DNA of 64,000 nucleotides, taken from IMG/VR virus record IMGVR_UViG_3300025151_000022, positions 24,236 through 88,235 of that record; one strand, given 5' to 3'. The notes beneath the pieces were generated by a model, which saw nothing but the letters and a program-made list of their open reading frames with translations, was not told the DNA's origin and did not search any database. The DNA is from a virus. Of the stretch, positions 8,835 to 16,292 are shown one piece after another. A program made the translations under genes and the position numbers. Positions within the stretch are counted from its first letter, which is position 1. Each line of letters starts with the position of its first letter.

Positions 8835-9490
8835 TGTTCTTCTCCATAAATGTGATATCCAGTATGATTTAATTTTATTGAGACATCAAGCCATATATCA
8901 TAACCAACTTGATTTGCTCTATGAAAAAATGATTTATCTTCCGATAAAAATGTATTACCTCTCTTATATTCCGAAAAATAGTGATATGAGTTTTTTATTT
9001 CATTTGGACTATGTGGGTATTCAGTATGATAATCTGTTGGAATATATTTTAAACCTGGATATTTCATTGCAATATCGACAAAAACTTTACGATGAATTAA
9101 TGCAAACCCCAAACCATTTCCATAAATCTTAACTAAATCACCTCTTCTTTCTTCTGGTTCATATGGATTAAAGCAATATTTTGTTGGCAAAGTTTTCATT
9201 GGATATGCCCCAGTAACAATTGGAAGTTTATATGAAATTAATTTCATAACATCTTCTTTTTGAAACCCAATATCACTATCTAAGAAAAACAAATACTCAT
9301 GATCAGTATTATTCAAGAAAAAATTAACTATTCTTGATCTTCCCTGAGAAATTAAAGAAGAATTTGATAGACTCAAAATTGAATGAGGAATATCATTTCT
9401 TACAAATTCTTTACCAAGATTGAACAATCCAATAGTAGTTTGTTCAGATACATTTCCGCCCCCGCATGGGAGTCCTATCATTATACTCAT
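8831..9490 (-). CDS. GT-A fold glycosyltransferase, 219 aa
   Basis: A short family-2-like glycosyltransferase. The N-terminus IMIGLPCGGG leads into RSRIVNFFLN and the metal- and nucleotide-binding DSD motif (Asp71, Asp73) in YLFFLDSDIGFQKED. A later VTGAYPMK and GNGLGFALIHRKVF are typical of the acceptor side. It overlaps the 614-aa glycosyltransferase downstream and the 207-aa oxygenase upstream by four bases each, forming a translationally coupled cassette. The acceptor (fibre protein, DNA or host glycan) is not shown by the sequence. Confidence 0.8.
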   Translation of the reverse strand: MSIMIGLPCGGGNVSEQTTIGLFNLGKEFVRNDIPHSILSLSNSSLISQGRSRIVNFFLNNTDHEYLFFLDSDIGFQKEDVMKLISYKLPIVTGAYPMKTLPTKYCFNPYEPEERRGDLVKIYGNGLGFALIHRKVFVDIAMKYPGLKYIPTDYHTEYPHSPNEIKNSYHYFSEYKRGNTFLSEDKSFFHRANQVGYDIWLDVSIKLNHTGYHIYGEEQ

Positions 9491-10110
9491 TTATCAAAGA
9501 AATTAATTGGATTAAAAAAGAATAGCTGAACTAAACGACCATCAGAAATATCTTTACCAAAATTATAGTTGTGAGAATGCCAGAGATTTGAACGAAATAT
9601 AACCATTCTATTATACTTCATTGGACATAAAAAGTATCTACTCCATAACTTTCTATCAAGACCATCACCATAGACAACTTTTTCCCAATGAGAATTCTTA
9701 GAAGTATATCCATACATTCTAGCTTTTTCATCACTATCAAGTAACTGATCTTGACCAGAAGAATTATGAATCCAAAAAGATGTTCCTCCTTCATCAATGC
9801 ATTGTTCTGGAGTATTTAAATAACAAACTGCCCCAAATTGCCATATAGGATCTACATGAATATCTTGTTTAAACTTATCTTTCTCTAAAGATAAACGAAA
9901 ATAACCATTCTGATCCGCTGGAATAAGTTTTCTACCAAGAATTTCTTCAAATTTATTGTGTATTTCTTTTGTATAGAAATTTGTCTTTGAATTTTTTCCT
10001 GGATATGTATGATTACCTGTAGGGGTTGGATATTGAGAATTTATAGCAGCATCTCGTACTTTTTTTGGATCATCGTAAAAATTATCAATGACTATTATAC
10101 TTCTCTTCAT
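9487..10110 (-). CDS. 2OG-Fe(II) oxygenase-like protein, DUF6445 type, 207 aa
   Basis: A candidate facial triad is intact: His85 and Asp87 in DIHVDP, His178 in RSNLWHSH, and Arg192 in DGRLVQL for 2-oxoglutarate. The first residues IIVIDNFYDDPKKVRD are characteristic of this oxygenase-like family in marine phages. It lies directly downstream of the 884-aa Kelch-like fibre and overlaps the GT-A gene by four bases. Hydroxylation ahead of glycosylation is an attractive but unproven link. It is the likely functional relative of the degenerate 150-aa copy. Confidence 0.75.
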   Translation of the reverse strand: MKRSIIVIDNFYDDPKKVRDAAINSQYPTPTGNHTYPGKNSKTNFYTKEIHNKFEEILGRKLIPADQNGYFRLSLEKDKFKQDIHVDPIWQFGAVCYLNTPEQCIDEGGTSFWIHNSSGQDQLLDSDEKARMYGYTSKNSHWEKVVYGDGLDRKLWSRYFLCPMKYNRMVIFRSNLWHSHNYNFGKDISDGRLVQLFFFNPINFFDK

Positions 10111-10134
10111 AATAATTATGACAAAAAATATTTT

Positions 10135-12789
10135 TTAGACTATAGATCTGCTGTGATACTTAGCGGTCCTTTGTTCTGGTCCTCCCATTCCATTATTTTC
10201 ATTACAAGCTCCATAAACTGCACCACCATAAGTTTGACCCGGACCTCTATCATCTGGTGATGATGAGATATGGTAGATAGTTCCAGTTGTAGTGCCTTGT
10301 TGATACATGTTGCCGTCGTCTTTAAGAATATGGAAAGTATATCCAGTATACCAACTATACGTCCTGTATCCATCATTGTAAAGTCCACTAGAGTTAGTAA
10401 GATTAGCGTAAGCACTGTCCAATGTATCAGTTGAGAACTGTATTCTTCCAATATTACTAACACCATCATGAGCATAAAGCATACCATAAACACCATCAGA
10501 AGTTCTAGTATAACCACCAGAAAAAGAAGCACCTACATTAGGTAAGGCAGAAAAACTTTCTGTTGAGAATGTAAATTTTTGGAAACCACTTGCACCTCTA
10601 ATAAAATAAAGATAATCCATAGTTCCAATAGTATGTCCTGCAAAACTCGAATATCCACTTCCTAGTGTAGTATATGCATGAGTTGGAGTATTGGTTGGAA
10701 TAGTAGAATATGTCTCTGTTGAATATGTAATTTTTTCACAGTCTGTATTGTTTGGATAGTCTCCTTGAATATAAAAGTTTGCATTTGGTGCATTTTCTGT
10801 TCCATTAACGAATCCCCCTAAGACATATCCAGTACTTGTATCTCCACCGTATTGTGATAGACCTTTTTCCCTCGGAAGACTTGAAGATGGAAGGTATGTA
10901 ATTGTGTCTTGAATATAACTTATCTTATGTGTATCGCTTCTCAGTATTCTTCCACTTCTCGCACCAGGATAATCACCAGTATTAACTGGATAGATGTTAT
11001 CGTTCTGTCCACCAACATATTCATCTCCGCCCGATACATATCCCGCTGATCTATTAGATAAAGCTGCTGATGCATAAACTGGCAAAGTTACTGCTGCCTT
11101 TCCTTCTGGGGGATCCGACTTCCATCTATACCATCCATTAGTGCCTGCAGTTCCCGAAGTTAAATTGCCAGTTTTCATCCAACTAGCACCTAACGAAACT
11201 GAAACATTACTGTATCGTGGATTTAATAGCGAAGTGTCAAAATTATTATATGGAGCTGGATTTGTTGCGTTATTAATAAATGTACTTATTTTATAAAGGG
11301 TCATTCCACTTCCTAAAATGTATCCATATGTTGGCCCTCCACTATACAGAAAATCTGGGTCTTCTTCGAGTGTTTCTGTTGGAGGTGTTCCTGGTTGCCC
11401 ATAATAATTTGTCGCAGGACCACGATCAAAAGGTATTTGATAACCACCTTGATATGGTTTTCCTTGTCCAGTTGCCGAAGCAAACGTATTTGTACGTAAA
11501 CCAGTACTAGTTAAAGTACTTACAGTTCCAGTGGAAATATTAAATTTATCTGCAAATCTATCGGATGTACCTGGAGTAGCACTCATTGCATACACAGATG
11601 TCCCAGAACTTGCTGATCTTACATCAAAACCACTTTTATCATCAGCAAAAGTACTACGATTTGCACCAGAAACTACATTCATAGTTTCTGTAGAAAATGA
11701 TATTTTATCAATTTCACTTGAAGCGTTTCTAGTAGAAGAATATTTAAAATCACTACTATCTCTTCCCATAGTGTATGCTTCTGTACTGTTTCCATCCGCA
11801 CCATTAGAAAATGAGGCACTTCTAAATGGACTATTATTTGCTGCATGGGAGACTAGATTTATACTTGGAACTCTAGAACTAGTTTCAGTACTATACGTTA
11901 GTCTGAACATAGCAGAACTGTAATGGTAATGCCATGGACCATGACCAGAATAACTCCGCCATTGACCATAAGTTGGTAAATTTGATTCATCAACATTCTT
12001 ACCAGCAGCTTCTCCACCACCAACATATCCTCTATCTAGGTTTCCAAAACTTAAAAAATACGCTCCCTTATAAGATTCTCCTGTGCTATATCCAGGCAAC
12101 ACTGATTTTGCATCATTAGTATAGTTGATTTTATAATATTGAGAACTTGCATAACCACGTTGATTGGGATATGTGTAGTAATAATTTCTGAACCAAGACT
12201 CCGTTATATAATCATATTTCTTGCCACCTATTATATAACCAGCCTCATTATTACCAATTGTTGATGCTGCATATCTACCTGTACCAAGAGTATTTTCTAG
12301 ACCTTTAGATTTATCAACAAACCCAGCACCAGGGGAAGGATCATAATCTACATAATCTAATGTTACTGATGGAAGAGATGATTGACTATCATTAGAAAAA
12401 GATATTTTCCTTACTACCGCACCATTACCACCTGGCCAATTATCAGCACCGACAGACGTAGGCATAAAATATTCTGTACCACCACAATGATATGCATCTC
12501 TACTGTTTGCTAAAATCCACCTATTTTCGGCATCACTGTCTAATGAAGGCAAAGGTGAAGCAGTTTCAGTGTCAAAGGAAAGTTTGTCAAGATGTGTTTG
12601 TGCTGAAAAAATTCTATCTGAACTTGGAATTGCATAAGAACTACTTGCATCGACAGTAGCACTACGAAATCCATATGCACTTCTGTTTACAGGATTGCCT
12701 TGGTAGTGCCAAACATCAGAATAATCGACCCATTCATCCTTTATCTTTTTTGTTCTTACTCTGGATAATGTGAATATACCCCTTGCCAT
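10135..12789 (-). CDS. Kelch-like beta-propeller adhesin, 884 aa
   Basis: After an N-terminus like those of the propeller proteins (GIFTL...DEWVDYSDVWHY), the protein repeats a unit of about 50-60 residues. One strand is GYxxGG (GYIIGGKKYD, GYVGGGEAAG, GYVSGGDEY, GYVLGGFVNG). The partner strand is K-I/F-x-F/Y-S-T-E-T-x-S-x-L-P. This resembles Kelch or galactose-oxidase-type blades. At least eight such units are visible, enough for one propeller and possibly a second. There is no signal peptide or catalytic motif. It is probably a receptor-binding fibre or decoration protein, and it sits immediately before the oxygenase/glycosyltransferase cassette. Confidence 0.75.
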   Translation of the reverse strand: MARGIFTLSRVRTKKIKDEWVDYSDVWHYQGNPVNRSAYGFRSATVDASSSYAIPSSDRIFSAQTHLDKLSFDTETASPLPSLDSDAENRWILANSRDAYHCGGTEYFMPTSVGADNWPGGNGAVVRKISFSNDSQSSLPSVTLDYVDYDPSPGAGFVDKSKGLENTLGTGRYAASTIGNNEAGYIIGGKKYDYITESWFRNYYYTYPNQRGYASSQYYKINYTNDAKSVLPGYSTGESYKGAYFLSFGNLDRGYVGGGEAAGKNVDESNLPTYGQWRSYSGHGPWHYHYSSAMFRLTYSTETSSRVPSINLVSHAANNSPFRSASFSNGADGNSTEAYTMGRDSSDFKYSSTRNASSEIDKISFSTETMNVVSGANRSTFADDKSGFDVRSASSGTSVYAMSATPGTSDRFADKFNISTGTVSTLTSTGLRTNTFASATGQGKPYQGGYQIPFDRGPATNYYGQPGTPPTETLEEDPDFLYSGGPTYGYILGSGMTLYKISTFINNATNPAPYNNFDTSLLNPRYSNVSVSLGASWMKTGNLTSGTAGTNGWYRWKSDPPEGKAAVTLPVYASAALSNRSAGYVSGGDEYVGGQNDNIYPVNTGDYPGARSGRILRSDTHKISYIQDTITYLPSSSLPREKGLSQYGGDTSTGYVLGGFVNGTENAPNANFYIQGDYPNNTDCEKITYSTETYSTIPTNTPTHAYTTLGSGYSSFAGHTIGTMDYLYFIRGASGFQKFTFSTESFSALPNVGASFSGGYTRTSDGVYGMLYAHDGVSNIGRIQFSTDTLDSAYANLTNSSGLYNDGYRTYSWYTGYTFHILKDDGNMYQQGTTTGTIYHISSSPDDRGPGQTYGGAVYGACNENNGMGGPEQRTAKYHSRSIV

Positions 12790-12792
12790 GTT

Positions 12793-14367
12793 TTACTCCG
12801 ATGCTAGGATGCCAGAAACTTGAAGATGTATTGATTGTCCTGTAGAGTTTCCTATACCCAATCTCATATTTTCTTCTAATCTCTTTGGTTGTTCAAGAAG
12901 TTCTACTACAGCATATTTTGGAATAATTAAATTTTTAACAATATATATTGGTTTTTCATCTTCTGCTTGGGCAGCAACATAAATGAATCCACGCATATCA
13001 GCTGGGTGATTTGTACACTCATATCTGTATGTTCCTGGAGTTATACTAGTTGTATCCCAAGTTACTGTCGTTGTTCCTGCTCCAGTAACTCCTGTCGTAA
13101 ATCCTGCACCACCGAATGCATCAACAATCGTAAATGGATGACTAGAATGAGTTTCATCCATGTTGAATTTAAGAATATCACCTTGATTTACATTAAAAGA
13201 AGTGTCAGTATTATCAGTTAGTGTGCCATTTCGATCACTTCCTGTAAAATAGTAATCTAAACTTGTAGTAGAAGCTGCAATACTTACTATATTGAACGTT
13301 TGCTGAGGTGACTGTGTATATACCGAGATCAAATGTGGTCCAGTATTAGTTTTATTACATGCACGAATCGACTGTAATACAGTTGGGTTACTTTCTGAGG
13401 TATAAACAGTTTTTGTTTGATTTGAAGTTGCTAAAACACCATCTCCAAGTCCAAATCCAAAATAATTAGTATCATTTTTTTCTTCAATCGTCATATGAAC
13501 GTCAACGGACGTACTGACACCAGACCTATTATAGTCGGTTGATCTCATCACAAGTCTATCTGATGGACCTAGTACAATTGGTTGGGGTAAAACTTCTATA
13601 GCACCACCCGATGAAATTGGTACGTTATATGCAAAATAACTTCTTTCTACACTTGTAGGGTATGATGTATAATCAGCACCATTACTGAGAGTATTACTAC
13701 GGTCGTAATCTATTGCACCAATAATATTTACTTCTGTAGTTCCAGCAGCAACATTACTTGCCATTAGGGAACGTATGATATATCTACTCCCAGTTGGAGC
13801 AGCAGGAGCTACGAAAAGAGTAGCACCAATTCCAGTAAGTACTTCTCTAACACTACTAGAAATACCAGAATTAAAATCTCCTCCTCCAGCACCAGCACCA
13901 CCGACAGTTACTTCTACTGTATCATTTACGATTGCAAAAGTATTACCAGCTCCAAGAAAATTAAATTGAGTGACACCAGTACCAATTAATACTCCACCAG
14001 ATTGAATACCAACGCCAGTTCCTCTAATGCCAATATTTACAGTGCTTCCATCAACTGAAAATGTATTTCCTGCCCCAACAAAGTTTAATTGAGTTATACC
14101 AGCACCAATAGTTGTTCCTTCTGACTGAACACCAACTGCTGTTATGAAGGTAGTTGTCAATCCAGTGAGAGAAGAACCGTCACCAATAAATGATTGAGCA
14201 GTTACAACACCCGATACACTTGCATTACCACTGAAATTTGCATCGGCACCAGAGACTTCTCCACTGCCGCCATCTATTCCTCCCGTTGCAGTTACAATAC
14301 CAGCAAATTGGGCACCGCTTAAAATGTTTGTACTAATTAATTGGGCCTTTGTTTGTTGCTCCGACAT
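12793..14367 (-). CDS. Fibre-like protein with inserted cupredoxin domain, 524 aa
   Basis: Residues 60-150 carry two copies of a beta-repeat (TQxNFxGAGNTFxx). Residues 165-300 form a jelly-roll-like module. A second copy of that module starts at about 320 (SNPTVLQSIRACNKT) and is interrupted at about 360-465 by a cupredoxin domain, resuming at IYIVKNLIIPKYAVVELL. The cupredoxin shows a complete type-1 copper ligand pattern: His410 in HPF, Cys451 and His454 in YECTNHP, and Met458 in ADM. A late-promoter TATAAATA lies 25 bases upstream of the start. Copper binding is predicted from the ligands only; electron transfer or structural metal binding in a virion protein would be unusual. Confidence 0.75.
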   Translation of the reverse strand: MSEQQTKAQLISTNILSGAQFAGIVTATGGIDGGSGEVSGADANFSGNASVSGVVTAQSFIGDGSSLTGLTTTFITAVGVQSEGTTIGAGITQLNFVGAGNTFSVDGSTVNIGIRGTGVGIQSGGVLIGTGVTQFNFLGAGNTFAIVNDTVEVTVGGAGAGGGDFNSGISSSVREVLTGIGATLFVAPAAPTGSRYIIRSLMASNVAAGTTEVNIIGAIDYDRSNTLSNGADYTSYPTSVERSYFAYNVPISSGGAIEVLPQPIVLGPSDRLVMRSTDYNRSGVSTSVDVHMTIEEKNDTNYFGFGLGDGVLATSNQTKTVYTSESNPTVLQSIRACNKTNTGPHLISVYTQSPQQTFNIVSIAASTTSLDYYFTGSDRNGTLTDNTDTSFNVNQGDILKFNMDETHSSHPFTIVDAFGGAGFTTGVTGAGTTTVTWDTTSITPGTYRYECTNHPADMRGFIYVAAQAEDEKPIYIVKNLIIPKYAVVELLEQPKRLEENMRLGIGNSTGQSIHLQVSGILASE

Positions 14368-14391
14368 TATATTTCAATGGATCTTTTTATA

Positions 14392-14399
14392 TATTTATA
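14392..14399 (-). promoter_or_regulatory. Late promoter-like motif TATAAATA
   Basis: A perfect TATAAATA core on the minus strand, 24 bases upstream of the cupredoxin fibre gene start. Confidence 0.55.
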
Positions 14400-14400
14400 A

Positions 14401-15138
14401 CTATGAAATATACTCAGAAATTTTATACCTTGTTCTTAGAGTAAAATATTTATTGGGAGTGGAATAGGATCCTGAAACTTCAGTAAATACGAAAATCCCA
14501 AAAATAGATCCGTCACTATCAGTACTTGGACCCGTACCCGTACTTGGTGTTCCATTACCACCTAAATTCCACATACCATTGGTGGACGTAGAAGATGTAT
14601 TTAATACTTGATATTGAGAATTGTGGTCTGACTTCGAAGTTTGTCCGTAACCACTTCTTTCAAAATTAGAATCGGTAGTTGTAATTTCAGCCATAACAGT
14701 TCCAGTGTTAGGATTTTCTATATCTATGTCGTCTATTGCAAAATCACCAGCATAACTTGTTCCAGAAAGATAATAAATATAAAGTACTCCATCAGTTGGC
14801 AATTCAACTAAAATTTCTCCCCATGAAGCTGAACTAGAAGACTGTTGCTGTCCACTGAAGGAGGAAATAGGATTTCCCCCATCTTTACTAAATTCTAGAT
14901 CTTCAGGAGAAGTAGAGAAATCTGGAGCATATCCTAGTGAAAAAGTCCCTATATTGTAACCATATGCATGATAAGGAATTCTTAGTTGATACGCTGCAGC
15001 ACCCGAACTAGCCCTTGGGGGTGATGCTAAACCAGTTCTTCTTGTTGAACGAAAATATTCAGCACGACCTCGGTTAAGTCCTCTTTCAGTAGCCTTTCTT
15101 TTCTGACCTGTTCCCGTCCTAAAACTTTTTACGCCCAT
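14401..15138 (-). CDS. Virion protein, 245 aa, basic N-terminus
   Basis: The N-terminal 35 residues are strongly basic (repeated K/R, e.g. TGQKRKATERGLNRGRAEY). A beta-rich body of about 200 residues follows with paired aromatic strands such as YLSGTSYAGDFAIDDIDIEN. That segment resembles MAM- or jelly-roll-type adhesive domains, in which FDDIxI strands are common. It lies two bases downstream of the 131-aa gene. Virion association is inferred from the array; exact function is unknown. Confidence 0.65.
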   Translation of the reverse strand: MGVKSFRTGTGQKRKATERGLNRGRAEYFRSTRRTGLASPPRASSGAAAYQLRIPYHAYGYNIGTFSLGYAPDFSTSPEDLEFSKDGGNPISSFSGQQQSSSSASWGEILVELPTDGVLYIYYLSGTSYAGDFAIDDIDIENPNTGTVMAEITTTDSNFERSGYGQTSKSDHNSQYQVLNTSSTSTNGMWNLGGNGTPSTGTGPSTDSDGSIFGIFVFTEVSGSYSTPNKYFTLRTRYKISEYIS

Positions 15139-15140
15139 GT

Positions 15141-15536
15141 TTAGATGTCTGTATCACCAAGAAGTTGGAAATTAACCACAGTTCCAATTCCAGATCCTCC
15201 GTTAGTTGAAGGTGAAATTTCTACAACTATTTGATCACTACCTGTCATAGTAATTGGATAGTTTGTTTCATAGAAAAATGTTTCACTATCAGCGAGATCA
15301 ACTCTTGCCATTCTATAAGAAGTATTTGCATGAGAAAGAACATTCTCACCGGTTGGATAAAAATAAAGAGAAGTAACAATAGAACCAATTCCTACGTTAT
15401 GCATTACAATTCCTTTGATATAACTCGTACTCGTTACACCAAGAGGAGTTACTGATTGACCTACAGTAAAAATACCAACAGTAGTGACTCCTGCCACCGA
15501 GATTACATCAGTTAATTTTGTCTTTTGAAGAGCCAT
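15141..15536 (-). CDS. Small jelly-roll-like virion protein, 131 aa
   Basis: A 131-residue beta protein without cysteines. KLTDVISVAGVTTVGIFT leads into strands typical of small phage capsid or fibre decoration modules (IKGIVMHNVGIGSIVTSLYFYPTG, SDQIVVEIS, VVNFQLLGD). The AATAAATA motif 22 bases before the start suggests late expression. The same general module is embedded in the 524-aa protein downstream. Function is inferred as structural. Confidence 0.65.
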   Translation of the reverse strand: MALQKTKLTDVISVAGVTTVGIFTVGQSVTPLGVTSTSYIKGIVMHNVGIGSIVTSLYFYPTGENVLSHANTSYRMARVDLADSETFFYETNYPITMTGSDQIVVEISPSTNGGSGIGTVVNFQLLGDTDI

Positions 15537-15558
15537 CTTATTTTCTAAGTTTTTCTAT

Positions 15559-15566
15559 TATTTATT
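15559..15566 (-). promoter_or_regulatory. Late promoter-like motif AATAAATA
   Basis: AATAAATA on the minus strand, 22 bases upstream of the 131-aa gene, overlapping the stop codon of the 228-aa gene. Confidence 0.45.
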
Positions 15567-16251
15567 AAAGAAACAGTGATGCGGTAACATCATTAGCTTC
15601 ACCGACTTGGTTATTGGTAATATCAATAGTAGTATCACCGAGAGCGTTTGATCTAATTGCAAACGTTTGCCCTACACCAATAAAATTTATTTGAGTTGCA
15701 ATACCAACAAAACTACCTGCAGATGAAATTCCAACAGCAGCATTAAACTGAGAACTAACCCCCGTTAATCTATTTCCAAGTCCAGAAAAAGTAACTGCAG
15801 AAACGGTTCCAAGACCACTCCAAGAAGGTCCCCCAGTACTTATTTTTGATGGTGTGACAGCGCCATCAAGAACTGTATCAGTTCTATTTGGAGATGTCCC
15901 CTGTAAACTTAATCCATGAAAAGTAAGACCACTTGCTGGAGGGATATAAAAAGTGACTTCTGCTGGATGTGTATCACTGGTTGTGTATGCTGAATATGGT
16001 TCTTGAGTAATACCACCAACATTTAATAGATACTTCTCTGCTTGTCCAGGAAGTCCAGGAGATCCATTTATATTGATGGGGAAAGTAGTTCTATTTCCAT
16101 CAAATAGATGAGCGATAGTATCAATTTTTTTAATATCTCGTGAAGAACCTTCATAAAAACTTCTCCACTTGGTTCCATCCCAACGGTAAAAGAATTCACC
16201 AGTGAAAAATACTGTTCCTATTCCTGGATTATCTGGAAAATTGAGTCCCAT
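15565..16251 (-). CDS. Fibre or neck-like virion protein, 228 aa
   Basis: The N-terminus NFPDNPGIGTVFFTGEFFYRWDGTKWRSF is a common start in cyanophage fibre-base proteins, with a chitin-binding-like tryptophan pair (RWDGTKW). The C-terminal third holds the repeat IATQINFIGVGQTFAI, also present twice in the 524-aa protein. A TATAAATA motif precedes the gene by 18 bases. It is probably a connector in the fibre network; function is inferred from shared modules. Confidence 0.7.
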   Translation of the reverse strand: MGLNFPDNPGIGTVFFTGEFFYRWDGTKWRSFYEGSSRDIKKIDTIAHLFDGNRTTFPININGSPGLPGQAEKYLLNVGGITQEPYSAYTTSDTHPAEVTFYIPPASGLTFHGLSLQGTSPNRTDTVLDGAVTPSKISTGGPSWSGLGTVSAVTFSGLGNRLTGVSSQFNAAVGISSAGSFVGIATQINFIGVGQTFAIRSNALGDTTIDITNNQVGEANDVTASLFL

Positions 16252-16269
16252 TATTTCAATACTTTTTTG

Positions 16270-16277
16270 TATTTATA
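16270..16277 (-). promoter_or_regulatory. Late promoter-like motif TATAAATA
   Basis: A perfect TATAAATA on the minus strand, 18 bases upstream of the 228-aa gene start. Confidence 0.55.
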
Positions 16278-16292
16278 TGGTTTTTACTATTA

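Noticed and set aside
11531-11923. Plus-strand open frame of about 130 codons opposite the Kelch-like gene
   Set aside because: Antisense shadow with no ribosome site, no conserved motif and no partner genes on that strand.
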